Source: Sporothrix humicola
Lineage: Eukaryota; Ascomycota; Sordariomycetes; Ophiostomatales; Ophiostomataceae
Direction: 5' to 3'
Assembly: GCA_021396245.1 (NCBI GenBank)
Contig: WNYE01000095.1
Coordinates: 1-64,000, forward strand
Length of the DNA stretch: 64,000 bases
Part shown: one piece after another, positions 33,262-44,434 of the stretch
How positions within the stretch are numbered: position 1 is the stretch's first letter
Layout: every line of letters begins with the position of its first letter
Notes under the pieces: model-generated
What the model was told of the DNA's origin: nothing
What the model saw: only the letters and a program-made list of their open reading frames with translations
Databases searched by the model: none
Made by a program: the position numbers and the translations under genes

Positions 33262-34571
33262 ATGCCCCTCAACAAGGTTATCGTCGTCGGCGCCGGGCCT
33301 TCGGGCTTGCTGTTGACCATCCTTTTGGCCAAGGCCGGTATTTCCGTTGAACTGCTGGAAATGACGCGGGCCCTCGACACCAACCCGCGCGCCAGCCACT
33401 ACGCCGACTCCAGCTGCCGCGAGTTTGAGCGCGCCGGTGTTCTGGATGCACTGATTGCCCGCGGCTTCTTTCCCAATGGCGTGTCGTGGCGCAAGATGGA
33501 CGAGGACCGGACTCGCATTGTGCGACTCATCAATGCCCACCCTGACGAGAACGATCGCTACAGAATGGTGTGTCTGCCGCTGGACCAGCTGGGCATTCTG
33601 TTGGAGACGGAACTGAAGAAGCTGCCCAATGCCACAGTGCGGTACCACCACAAAGTCGTCGCCCTCCACGACGATCCGTCCAGCCCGCAGGTGACGCTGG
33701 ACGTCGAAGTCTCCGACGGCGACAGTGTCTCCACGCAGCAGTTCTCCGCCGACTACGTCGTCGGCTGCGACGGCGGCAACAGCACGATGCGCAAGCTGCT
33801 TTTCGGGGCGGGCGTCTTCCCCGGCTTCACCTGGGACAAGCAGATTGTCGCGACCAACATGTACTACGACTTTGACAAGTACGGGTACGACGACTCGCAG
33901 TTTTTTGTCCACCCCGAGCACTGGCACATGGTGGCCAAGATTGGCGCAGACGGCCTGACGCGGCTGACGTACGGCGAGGTGGGCGGCTTGACGCATGAAG
34001 AACTTCTCGAAAGAATGCCCATGAAGTACGCGACTCTCCTCCCCGGCAACGCCACGCCGGACCAGTGGAAGGTTGTCAATTTCAGCCCGTACCGGGTGCA
34101 CCAGCGCTGTGTCGACAAGATGCGCGTCGGGCGGGTACTGCTCGCCGCCGACGCTGCCCACCTATGCAATCCATTGTGAGTACCCCTGGCTAAGCCGATG
34201 AGAATTTGCAGAATGACCATCATCTGCTAACACCCACTTTCAGCGGCGGCATGGGCCTCACCGGCGGCATTGCCGATGTGGGCAGCCTGTACGACAGTTT
34301 GGCCGGCATCCACCAGGGCAAGGCCGACGACTCAATCCTGGACATTTACTGTCGGGAACGCCGCCGCATCTGGCACGACCAGATCAACCCCATCTCGTCG
34401 GTCAACATGGAGCGCCTGTTCTCGATTGACGCCGACGAGATTGTCGACAAGGACCCGTTCATCGGCATGGTCCGCAAGATGGAAAGCGGCGAGCTGCCGC
34501 CGCCGCCGCCGGGCACCAAGAGTCCGACGGAAGCGCTCATGTACGACATGACGCAGCACTACACCGCCTGA
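33262..34571 (+). CDS. FAD-dependent aromatic hydroxylase (phenol/PHBH type)
   Basis: Two exons (33262-34175 and 34244-34571; intron GTGAGT...GCTAAC...TTTCAG) give 413 residues. N-terminal FAD-binding GAGPSGLLL (residues 9-17), the class A flavoprotein DG motif as VVGCDGGNS (about 170) and the GD-type motif ADAAHLCNPFGGMGLTGGIADV (about 295-316) place it among single-component flavin monooxygenases that hydroxylate phenols using NAD(P)H and O2. The C-terminal third domain of phenol 2-monooxygenase is absent, so it is a short member. Substrate not readable. Beside kynureninase it could hydroxylate anthranilate or a related phenol; this is inference. It converges with the A-T-R-R gene, with 251 bases between stops. 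Confidence 0.85.
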
Positions 34572-34822
34572 GTGCGTAGCAGTTAGACAGGTCTCACGAG
34601 TATGATTTCATATTGTAAAATTCTTTCAAGCCTTTTTCTCATTACCTGGTCTAATGTTAAAGTATGCCGTTTGCGTTTGTTTCCTCGCTCTCTGTTTCCC
34701 GTCGTGTGTTGAACCTATTGTGTTGAACCGTTGTTTTTTCCCGAAAATGCATGCGCAGACAAAATGCAGAAAAATGCAAACGAATGAAATGTAAATATCA
34801 TATCCCTTCTCCAGGTCTTCCC

Positions 34823-37800
34823 CTAGATCGGCTCGTCGCGCGGCTCGATCATGACTTCGTTGACAGCCACGTGCGCCGGCTGCCGCAGCGCGTACACGAC
34901 GGCCGACGCCACATCCTGCGGCTTGAGGACCTGTGCGCCCGTTGGCGTGCCGTACTTTTCCATCGCCTCGGGGTCCGTCGACATGGACAGCAGCTCCGTC
35001 GCTGTGTTGCCGGGCTGGACTGATGTGACTCTCAAACCCGTGCCGGCCGTTTCCAGTCTCAAACTCTGCAGAACAGCCTCCACAAAGAACTTGCTGCCCG
35101 AGTACACGCCGAGGCCGGGGAACACCTTGCGGCCGGCGTCGGACGAGATGCACACAATGTGCGGCGAGCGGCCGCGGAGGTCCACGCCAGACGTAATTTC
35201 GTCTGCTGTCGCCGGGGAGGGCTTCGCCCGCGACAGCATGCCCGGCACGGTGGCTGCCAGACAGTGCAGCAGGCCCTTGCAGTTGACATCCACAGTACGG
35301 TCCCACTCCTCGGCGCGCACGCTGGCCATCATGGTGTAGTACATGACGCCGGCGCAGACGACCAGAATGTCAATGGGGCCGAGCTCTTCGGTGGCGGCTG
35401 CGACCAGAGCCTGGACCTGTTCGGCGCTCGTGACGTCCGTCTGGCGGATGACAACCTGGGCACCGGCAAACTGGCCCTGGATGGTGGCCTGCAGTGTCTT
35501 GAGCTCACCGAGACGGCGTGCGCCGAGGGCGACACTGGCACCGTCGTTGGCGAGGGCGGTGGCAATTGCGGCACCAATACCCGAAGAGGCGCCGACCACA
35601 ACGGCCACTTTTCCGGCCAAGGGTCCCTTGGGAACGGGCACCACACTGTCGACCGACTTGGCGACGGCGGCGGGCACCTTGGGGCCGCGCTCGAGCCAGC
35701 CGCGGGAGTAAAAGTGGCGGGTGTAGGTGGCGAGCAGGTCGAGATCCAACTGGGGGTGGGCCTCGTCCTTGACGTCCTCCGGCAGCAGGCTCCGCGTCTT
35801 CTTGTCGTCGAGCATGATGACGAGCCGCAAAAAGTCGACCGACGGCATCCCCGCCCGCAGCACGTCCATGGGCGACAGGTCCTCGTCAGTGCGGGACTGT
35901 GTGGCGCTGGCCGGCGGGTGGTTGCTCTGGTCCTCGTTCCAACGGGCCACCCACTCGTCCCAGTCGACGGCCTCGGTGGGGTAGCCGAGGGCAGAGAGGC
36001 GGGCAAACAAGTCCTTGGCCAGGATCGCGTCGGGGTCGCCAACGTGGTTGACCAGGCCGGCAGGCACCTCCTCTGTCGCCGCAGGCGACTTCTCGTCGGT
36101 CGGCGCCTGCGACGCCAACGCGACAATAAGTCGACTAGCATCGTCGACCGGCGTCATCTCCACGCGCCACCCGTCAATGTTGGGCGCGTACCCAATGCGC
36201 AGACTCTCCACAACCAGGGCCGTGACGACGTCGCGCGGGTTCGTCGCGCCCGTGGCGCTGTGGCCGCCGAGGGTCCCCGGGCGGTAGATGCGGGCGGGCA
36301 GTCCGCGGCGGCCGGCTGTCAGGATCAACTGCTCGGCAGCCCACTTTGTCTGGCCATAGCCATCGGTAATCTTGTCAACGACATCCGTGGCCAGGACAAT
36401 CGGGGTGTCGTCCTCGGTCCATGCCGTCTTGGAGGGCGGGAGGACGCCGTTGGTCGAGACATGGTGGAGGGTCGCACCGCCCTTGGACTTGCCCACGAGT
36501 CTCAGGACCTCCTTGGTACCGCCGACGTTGGCATCCCGTAGGGCGTCGTAGGGGTACACGAGGTTGACCTGGGCGCCGGCGTGGACAATGGCCTGGACGC
36601 GCGTGGCCAGGCCGTCAAAGTCCTTGTCGGACAGGCCCAGGCTCGGCAGGGACAGGTCGCCGGCCACGATCTGAACGCGGTCGACCATGCTGTCCTGCCA
36701 GAGGCCGAGGGCCAGCAAATGTTTCCGCAGGCGGGGCATGCCGGATGTGGAGGGTCCGCCGGAAGCAGAGCGACGCACGAGACAGTGGATCGTTGCGGTC
36801 GTCGAAGCCAGCAGCTCGGCCAGCAGGAAAGCGCCCAGGAAGCCCGTGGCGCCCGTCAGGAAAATGTCGGTAGTCAAAGCGTCCGTAATCGACTTGGCCG
36901 GCTGGGCCGTCTCGGGAATGACCAGGTCCTCGGGCAGCTTGGTGTCGTCCTGGAGCATGGCCAGCAGCAGACCATTGTCGACAGCGGCGGCGGTGGTCGA
37001 CTGTGCCTCGCGTGCGGCAGCAGTGACAGCTGCGACATGGCCAGCGAGAGTAGGTGTACGGATCAGAGCGACTAGGGGAACGTTGACGCCGTACGATGCC
37101 GACAGGCGGTTGGACAGCTCGGCCAGGGCCAGCGAGTGCCCGCCCAGGTCGAAAAAGTCAAACTCGTGCTGGGGCTGCTGTGCGGCCAGCTCGATCAGCG
37201 TCTCGTCGCTCTCCATACCCAGGCACGCAGCCCAGTGGCGGCGGATGTCGGCCGGGTCGATGCGCACCGAGGCGTCAATCTTGCCGTTCGGCGCTGCGGC
37301 TCCGGTGGCCCACAGGATCTGGGCCAGGCTCTCGGCGGGCGGCGTCTCGGGCGGGCTGGGGCTGGCGCGCATCGGCGACGGTGCCGGCAGGCCCTTGACG
37401 TCGACTTTGCCAGAGACCTTGTGGGTGGGGAGTGTGTCGAGCTCAACCCAGAACACGGGGATCATGTAGTGGGCCAGGTGGTCGGCAAGCAGACGGCGGG
37501 CCAGCGGGCTGTGCCCCTCGGCGTTGATCTCGAGGACAGCGCGCGAGCTGTCGGGCCCCGTATTAGGGCTGCCCTCGGCCTCGCGCACGACGTAGGCGAC
37601 GAGCTGGCGCTCGAGCCCCTCCTTGTCGGCCAGGACAACACAGCTGCGCACAGCGAGGTGCTTGACAATGGCGCTCTCGACGGCGGCCGGGTGGACGGTG
37701 TATCCCCGAACCTTGATCATGCCGCCGACACGGCCGCTGATCTCAATCTCGCCCGATCCTGACAAAAAGCGGGCCTTGTCACCGGTGCGGTACATGCGGC

Positions 37801-38992
37801 CCTCGCCGGCAAAGACGTCGGGCAGAAACACTTCGGTAGTGGTCTCGGGGCGGTTGAGGTAGCCGCGGGCGAGCAGGGGCCCGCCGACGTACAGCTCACC
37901 CGAGACGTCGGGGGCGACGGGCTGGCCATCTTCGTCGAGGACATATGTGTGTTTGGGCAGCAGAGGCGGGCCGACGGGGCAGACGGTTGCGTCAGCGGGC
38001 AGGCTCGCCAGGGTCCTGCGGATGTCGCCGCAGCAAATCTCGTGGGTCTCGCTGGCGGAGTAGCAGTTGAGCAGGCGGACGTTGGCCAGGGCGGTGGCGG
38101 CGCGGCGGGCCAGGTCGACAGAGACAACCTCGCCGTTGAACCAGAGTGTGCGCAGATGGGGCAGGCGGGTGGCCAGGTCGGGGTAGCGGCCGAGAACGGT
38201 GGCGAGCAGGGTCGGGGTCATGAGTGTTTCGGTAATCTTTTGCTCAGCGAGGAAAGCCACGAGGCCGACCGGGTCGTAGCTGGCGTCGTCGGGGACGGTG
38301 ACGACAGTGGCGCCACGCAGCAGCGGCCGCAAAATCTCCCAGACGAAAAACACGTTGCAGGCGACGCGGTCGCCGGGGCCGAGGTCGCTGACCTGGAAGC
38401 GCAGGGCGTACGACTGGACGGGGGCGGTGTGGGGGTTGCAGATGCCCTTGGGGCGGCCGGTCGAGCCGGACGAGTAGGACACGAAAGCAAGGCGGTCGAG
38501 GTCGGTCGCTGACGGAAGGGGGGACAATTCGGCTGTTGTGTTGGTCGAAAGTTTTGGGAGGGCGGCCAAGTCCTCCAGTGTGGTCCCTCGCTCGAGGCAG
38601 ATGCGCGGGATGTGGGCGGGCACCTTGTCGGCGTACTCGGCCGAGGTGAGGATGACGGGCGGATGGGCGTCCTCAATCACGTCTGCGAGAAGACCTGGGG
38701 GATAGGCCACTTCCAGCACGAGGAAGGCACCGCCAGCCTTGAGGGCTGCCATGCACGCCACGACGTACTGGACCGTGTGGCCCATGAGCACGCCGACCAG
38801 CATGTCGCGGCCGACGCCATAGTCGGCACGCAGGCGGTCTGCCACGAGATCGGTGGCCTTGTCGAGCTCGGCATAGGTAAAGGTGGTGGTGCCGTCCTCG
38901 GCGGCAATGGCGTCGGGTGTGGCCTGGACCTGCTGGTGGAAGAGGGCCACCAGGTCCTTGTCGATGTCCATGGGGAGCATGGTGGACGCCAT
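34823..38992 (-). CDS. NRPS-like A-T-R-R carboxylate reductase, ATRR-like
   Basis: One intact exon of 1389 residues from MASTMLPMD. Domains: adenylation, about 20-560 (FVSYSSGSTGRPKG, NCYSASETHE, YRTGDKARF, the A10 Lys in SGKVDV); a thiolation domain with phosphopantetheine Ser in DLGGHSLAL (about 620); a thioester reductase with TGATGFLG (about 710) and YGQTKWAAEQ; and a second short-chain reductase with VGASSGIGAA (about 1130), ISSDAG and the catalytic YSGSK (about 1297). A carboxylic acid is activated, loaded and reduced to an aldehyde, and the last domain can take it to the alcohol. This A-T-R1-R2 order is that of the Aspergillus glycine-betaine reductase ATRR, which makes choline; the A-domain stretch WEILRPLLRGATVV looks close to it. 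No condensation domain. Substrate assignment is tentative; lysine-type Aar reductases lack R2. Confidence 0.85.
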   Translation of the reverse strand: MASTMLPMDIDKDLVALFHQQVQATPDAIAAEDGTTTFTYAELDKATDLVADRLRADYGVGRDMLVGVLMGHTVQYVVACMAALKAGGAFLVLEVAYPPGLLADVIEDAHPPVILTSAEYADKVPAHIPRICLERGTTLEDLAALPKLSTNTTAELSPLPSATDLDRLAFVSYSSGSTGRPKGICNPHTAPVQSYALRFQVSDLGPGDRVACNVFFVWEILRPLLRGATVVTVPDDASYDPVGLVAFLAEQKITETLMTPTLLATVLGRYPDLATRLPHLRTLWFNGEVVSVDLARRAATALANVRLLNCYSASETHEICCGDIRRTLASLPADATVCPVGPPLLPKHTYVLDEDGQPVAPDVSGELYVGGPLLARGYLNRPETTTEVFLPDVFAGEGRMYRTGDKARFLSGSGEIEISGRVGGMIKVRGYTVHPAAVESAIVKHLAVRSCVVLADKEGLERQLVAYVVREAEGSPNTGPDSSRAVLEINAEGHSPLARRLLADHLAHYMIPVFWVELDTLPTHKVSGKVDVKGLPAPSPMRASPSPPETPPAESLAQILWATGAAAPNGKIDASVRIDPADIRRHWAACLGMESDETLIELAAQQPQHEFDFFDLGGHSLALAELSNRLSASYGVNVPLVALIRTPTLAGHVAAVTAAAREAQSTTAAAVDNGLLLAMLQDDTKLPEDLVIPETAQPAKSITDALTTDIFLTGATGFLGAFLLAELLASTTATIHCLVRRSASGGPSTSGMPRLRKHLLALGLWQDSMVDRVQIVAGDLSLPSLGLSDKDFDGLATRVQAIVHAGAQVNLVYPYDALRDANVGGTKEVLRLVGKSKGGATLHHVSTNGVLPPSKTAWTEDDTPIVLATDVVDKITDGYGQTKWAAEQLILTAGRRGLPARIYRPGTLGGHSATGATNPRDVVTALVVESLRIGYAPNIDGWRVEMTPVDDASRLIVALASQAPTDEKSPAATEEVPAGLVNHVGDPDAILAKDLFARLSALGYPTEAVDWDEWVARWNEDQSNHPPASATQSRTDEDLSPMDVLRAGMPSVDFLRLVIMLDDKKTRSLLPEDVKDEAHPQLDLDLLATYTRHFYSRGWLERGPKVPAAVAKSVDSVVPVPKGPLAGKVAVVVGASSGIGAAIATALANDGASVALGARRLGELKTLQATIQGQFAGAQVVIRQTDVTSAEQVQALVAAATEELGPIDILVVCAGVMYYTMMASVRAEEWDRTVDVNCKGLLHCLAATVPGMLSRAKPSPATADEITSGVDLRGRSPHIVCISSDAGRKVFPGLGVYSGSKFFVEAVLQSLRLETAGTGLRVTSVQPGNTATELLSMSTDPEAMEKYGTPTGAQVLKPQDVASAVVYALRQPAHVAVNEVMIEPRDEPI

Positions 38993-39905
38993 GGAGTTGT
39001 GTGGGTGAGGAATCAACAGATGTCGGGTGTTGATGGTGATATCTGGGGAAAGATTATGAGAAAAGGAGAACACAAGAAAGGGGAGAGAGGAGAGAGAGGA
39101 AGAAAGGGGAGAGGAAGAGGAAAGGGAAGGAGCCCCAGACTGGCGATGCGCTATCGATTGGGAAGGAGAGAGGGAGGGGGATAAGGGGAAGGTGATAAGG
39201 ATCTGAAGGCACTTTATGGAGCACAGAAAGCTCCTTCCTTGTCTACTATTTTCTCTCTTTTTCTACAGTTTACAATGGGGACAGCCAAGCTGGAAGGAGC
39301 CGACAATCGATAGTCCCGGAAGACGGCTCTTTATCTGTTATCTACGGGAAGGTGCTAGGGAGGACAGGTCACTGAATTGGGCGTCATTGACTCGTGGGAG
39401 GCAAAAGGAGACGCAATGAGGCAGCCATAGTCACGAGGCATCTGGCAAAAGTGCAATCTAGACTCCTCGACCCCCATGGATCGGGCAGACCGCTCTTGGA
39501 TTGACCGGCCCGGTCGTCGGTTTTCGTTATCGGTGAGGGGGGGAGGTTAGAAAGGTCGGCGAAAAAAAAAGTGAGAGAAAGGCACGACAATGATAACAGC
39601 CAAGCAAATGGCTGCAAAATTGGCGGGCAGTTCTCCATAGAAAAAAAAATATAGCGACGAAAAGTGAGAGTGAGAGTGAGGACAGACATAAAAAAAAATC
39701 CCAAAATAAATCCCAAAAACCATAAAAAAAGGGGCAGAATTCATACGATTGGTCAGACTGGTCGAGTTTGTTGGGGACAGGCACGAAAACGATTGACACC
39801 AACGACGACGAAAAAGACACCAAAAAGACGAAAAGTGACGGAAGATGGCAGAATCAGATTTGGCGCTAGTCCTGGCCTGGCGATAAGCGTGGGAATTAAC
39901 ATGTG

Positions 39906-39930
39906 CCAATGCCAATGCGCCAATGCCAAT
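39906..39930. promoter_or_regulatory. Cluster of four CCAAT boxes
   Basis: CCAAT occurs at 39906-39910, 39912-39916, 39920-39924 and 39926-39930, about 0.9 kb upstream of the A-T-R-R start (minus strand). CCAAT is the target of the fungal CBC/HAP complex. All four are on the plus strand and very tightly spaced, so a simple-sequence origin is also possible. Confidence 0.45.
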
Positions 39931-40450
39931 CGATCGCAGGCGGCGCGGCGGCGCACAACGTAAAGTACAGACGGTTCTAGGCCCGAACCCCCACTACACC
40001 GCGCAGGGGGAGGCAATACTCCGTAATCACAGCGCGCAAAGTACAGAAGACAGCGACGTCCGGGGCGACGCCCGCCGAGCCGCCACACCATTAAGTCCAC
40101 GGCCGGCTGTCGGGCAGGGCTGTCGACCTGTTAGACGGGACCTACGGACACGTTTTGGAGCCGGCCGAGTCTTTTTGTCGTCCATTACGTCGACGCTGCA
40201 GTAGGCTATTCGGCGGCGTCAGAAAGTCGGGGAAAGTGTGGCTCGTGTGGTACGGCCGACGAACCAGAGCGCAACAACAACCAAAAACAACGGACCGCTT
40301 CCGCTGATCGTTCAACAAAAGCAGTACCGAGCCCAGTGTGAGCTGTAAAGTAAGAAAATAAAATCAGAAAAAATCAAGAAAAAACAGGCAGCAAGGGAGG
40401 GCGGATGTAATCGAGATTGAACAAAAAAGAAAAGACAAAAAGAAAGCCGG

Positions 40451-40503
40451 CAGGTTGTCGGTGACAGGTTGTCGGTGACAGGTTGTCGGTGACAGGTTGT
40501 CGG
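40451..40503. repeat. 14-base tandem repeat
   Basis: The unit CAGGTTGTCGGTGA is repeated about 3.8 times without mismatch. It lies in gene-free DNA between the A-T-R-R and GMC genes. Confidence 0.95.
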
Positions 40504-42477
40504 CGGCCCGGTCGGCCACGTCGTCGGCCACAGCGTCACTGATGAATAATGAAAAGAGTGCGTGGGAAATGCGTGGGGTGAGTGTGGTCGATGCAGTCAA
40601 TTCACTTGAATTGATTGGAGATACAGCGATTCTCCAATTGGAGAGTTGGAGATGCATTCCACCGCATTTACATGGGCGAGTGGGATGTAAGTGGGATGAA
40701 AGTGTCTAGACCTTGTCTGTGTGCAGCCAGTGTGCAGTCTGCGTGGGATGCATGCAGAAGCTGATCCAGCCATGATCCATTGACCAATAACACCCGAGGA
40801 AAAAGTAAAAGTATCGCCGCGTAAAAGGTGAGAATGGTCAGGTGAACATCAGAAGCCTTGTCGACTTGCATTTCAATGCAAGACGAAATGCAAACAAAGA
40901 ACACAGCGTGGCGAGAATGAAAATTGACGTCGAAACCGACAAGGCTCGGTGAGCGATTTGGGCGATTGGGCACATGACCGCTTTTCGTTGGTGTAAGTCG
41001 TCGCCCTGTGTTTGACCGCCTTGTATCTGACTGCATCTGTCAAGCAGTGAAGCCATTTATGTGAAAAGAGTGGGGCTCTGAATTGTCATCACTTTCACCG
41101 TGGGGTTACCAGTTGTTTACATTGCGTCTGTATTCATTTTCGTTGTATTGTAGGTATAGATTGCTTTTTATTCATTTTTTATCTCGTCCTTTAATTACCT
41201 GTAATTTATTTTGGGTGTTTCTTTATTGATTTTATTGTTTTATTTCTTTTTTAATAAAAAAAATCGAAGAGACTCAAAACACCTGGAAAGTTCATCAAAA
41301 AAAGTTTATTCTCAAAATTGAACATAAGAAACTTTGACCAATAGTCGCATTTAACTCAGAATGAGAAGATACAAACTCAAAACCTCGTTGTTTACAGGCT
41401 TTTCTCTGTCTACGCAAGGATTAATTGTTGTACTCCTCACGGGCTTCACTGATCGCATGAATTGACGGCAAGGACGGAAATTACCTTCTTTGACAAGCTT
41501 TTTAGTCACCGGCAATGTCGACCGTTACCCAGAGTTGAGAGTAAGTGGTTGTTAAGACAAGGAAGAAAACCAGGAACAACAACCATAAGTTCAAGTAAAT
41601 GGAAGCGAGGATAAGATGAGAGAATTGTGTCAAGTGAGGGTCGACAATTGCGCGGGATGATTCCCCAAATGGACGATCGTAACCGGGCAATGTGTGAGGC
41701 TGGTTCTGTGCTGTCGTGGCAGCCATAAAAACAATTACGTGAAGTGCACATCCCGCGACGCCTCTTCGTGGAGGTGGCGACACCGAAACGTAAGTTTAGG
41801 TAAACACGGGGAAACACGGGGAAAGATACGTAAACATTACAAAAACAAACAAAGATCAAGGCAGAAAAACAGTAAAGAAATGTCAAAATGACTTTCATGT
41901 CGCGGCGCCCCCAATGAGACGTTCAAGTCGGCGACAAGAAGAGAAGACACTTTCTGACCGAACAGCACGACTTTCACGGAAGCGACATCGGCTGTATGCG
42001 TATGCTTTCTTGAATTAAGCACACCCGTCCTCCTTTTCACGGGCTACTCATCTTGGACATGGCCAAGTGGTCTCCCGTCCTTGCCAACACCTTCTAGCCG
42101 TCTTCCACGCGGCTTCTACGGCCTTGGCTGTTAGTCGACCATGGTTTCGTCGTCCATTGTCGACCCTTGGTTGAGACTGGCATGGGCCGCGACGGTACAG
42201 CTAATATTGCAACACCAAAATGGCCTGAAATATCTCTACCAGCCGGATGATTCTCGCCTCCCCTTTCTCCCCTTTCCCATTTCCAGTTTCCTGATTTCTT
42301 GTCACTTCATATTCTCCGTCTTGGGTTCACATCTGCCGCATTGTGTCCACGGCATGAGCAATTTCGGGCATGCCAAGAGATATTCCCGTGGACATTACAG
42401 TATTTCTTTGGTAACAATCAATTACATTAACTAAAAACAGACATCTACTCATATCTCATTATTCTTCAGCACACCCC

Positions 42478-44434
42478 TTAACTGAGGCCGTACTTGGCCT
42501 TGATGACGGCGGCAATCTTCTCGCCGGTGCCGTACATGGTGGCGGAGGGCGCGCCGGCGACGGGGAAGGGCCAGTAGGAAATGTCAATCACTCTGAGGCC
42601 GGTGACGCCGTAGACGCACATGTTGGTGTCGACGACGCCGCCGAGCGACTTGGGCAGCATGGCGGCGGTGCAGCACTCGTGGCCGTTGGTGGGGCTCAAT
42701 ACAGAAAGAATGGCGGCCTGGATGTCGGCGTCGGACGTCACCGAAGCGCCAAACGGAGCGGCCTCGACCGGGCCCAGCTCGGCCATGGACGGCGCCCCCA
42801 TGACCTCGCGGTTCTTTTTCAAGAGGGCCGTGTAAATTTCAATATCGGTGGGGTCGGTGGCGGTGCGGTAGTCGATGAGCGGGTTGTCGAGCACGTTGGT
42901 CGAGTTGATGTTGACCGTGCCTCTGGAAAACGGCTTGAAGGTGTACATGGTGTTGGTGTCGTAGGTGTTCCAGTGCAGCCCGCCGACGGCGGCCTCGTTG
43001 GCGAGCTGGTTAAGGAGGACGGCGCGCTGGGCGGCGTAGCCGGCGGCGACGGTCGGGTCGGTGCCGGCGAGCAGCGAAGCCGAGGCGTCGCGGGCGGCGG
43101 CGGCGTCGATGATGGACTGGAAGTCGGGCGTAATGTCCTTGAGGGCGAGAGCGGCAAAGTTGGAGCTCAGGGTGCGGACCAGAGTGTAGGGCCCCGTCTT
43201 TGTGGTCTCGTACAAGTCATACTGCTCGGCGTCGTAGGTGGCGTTGTTGAGCAGGGAGCCCCAGTTTGGAGAGACGTTGTCGGTGACTACACACCGTGGG
43301 TTAGTAAATATTCAAAACGTTCTCTCGCACCCTCATCTACCTGCTACGCCACTTACAGTCATATGTCATGGGAATGGTCGGCTGGTCCTGGAAGTTCTGG
43401 CCGACGCCCGGCAGGTTGGACACAACGCTGATGCCGAACTCAGACAGCAGGGCCTGGGGGCCAATGCCTGAGAGCTGCAGCAGCTGCGGCGTGTGCAGAC
43501 CGCCGGCGGCCACGAGGACTTCCTTCTTGGCGGTCACCGTCGTCGGGGCCGTGCTGGACCCGTCGGTGGCGACGTACTGCACGCCGGTGGCCTTCTTGGC
43601 CGAGTTGAACAGAATTTTGGAGACGGACGTGCCCGGCAGCAGGTGGTAGTTGGAGCGCGTCTTGACCCTATCATAGTGGTTGACCCGGGCGTCGGAGCGG
43701 GTGCGCGTGGCAGCGTCTTCGGTGAGCGGGAGCCAGAAGACGCCCCTCACGCTACCGTCATTGGGGTCCGTGTCCGGCGCAATGCCCGCGTGCACGGCCG
43801 CCTCGTACCAGTTCCCGCTGCCGGGGAAAAAGTAGTTGGGGTACGTGGCCTGCACCGGGCCCGTGTGGCCGTGCACGGCGGCGTTCCAAGAAATATTGCC
43901 CGCCGCTGCAAACTCGGCAGCGGGGAACGTAAAGTTCTCGCTCTTTTCAAAGTAGGGCAAAAGGTGATCCCAGTCCCAGCCCGTGTTGCCGAGCGTCTTC
44001 CACCCGGCATAGTCTTCCTTGTCGCCCCGGATAAAAATCATGGCATTGACTGTGCTGCCGCCGCCGACCACGCGGGCCGTCACGGCGAAATAGACGCCGT
44101 TGTTCAGGCCCTCCTGCGGGACCGTGAACAGGTTCGGCCACAGGTAGGCGCCCGGGTTGTACGCGCCGGGCACCAGCACGGCATCCTCGCCCTGGTCCAG
44201 GGGGCCGGCCTCGACGACCAGCACCGACACGGACGGGTCTTCCGTCAGGCGGTCGGCCACGGTCAGACCGGCAATGCCGCCGCCGGCAATGACAAAGTCG
44301 TACGTGTTGGCTGCGGCGGTGGTGCGGTCGACGATTGTGGCATGTTTGGGCACGACGCGACCAAACGAAGGGACCACAAAGGTGAGGAGGGCAACGAGGG
44401 TCGTGGCCCTCGTGATTTTGGACAAGACGACCAT
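42478..44434 (-). CDS. Secreted GMC oxidoreductase (AA3-like)
   Basis: Two exons (44434-43357 and 43286-42478; intron GTAAGT...TACTAAC...GTGTAG) give 628 residues. An N-terminal signal peptide (LVALLTFVVPSFG) is followed by FAD-binding VIAGGGIAGLTVADRL (about residue 47), the VVGGGSTVNAMIFIRG block, GMC signature 2 as AAGGLHTPQLLQLSGIGP, and a C-terminal IDISYWPFP...EKIAAVIKAKYG. Family members oxidise alcohols or sugars with release of H2O2. The first catalytic His is present in the HECCTAAM segment, but the position of the second His/Asn (SGH in relatives) reads AGAPSAT, so Ala appears there. Probably extracellular. Substrate unknown. Its promoter is the large pyrimidine-rich gap to the right. 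Confidence 0.88.

Larger units (their letters stand above)
38993..42477. other. Large gene-free region, 3.5 kb
   Basis: Upstream of the A-T-R-R gene and downstream of the GMC gene, both on the minus strand. Purine-rich near 39060-39200 (leader side of A-T-R-R), A-rich at 39560-39740, and AT-rich at 41150-41360. Holds the CCAAT cluster and the 14-base tandem repeat listed separately. The open frames seen are low-complexity; none resembles a protein. Confidence 0.5.

Noticed and set aside
35159..36541. 460-residue plus-strand frame opposite the A-T-R-R gene
   Set aside because: Antisense shadow of a GC-rich coding region; the minus-strand protein has full domain motifs.
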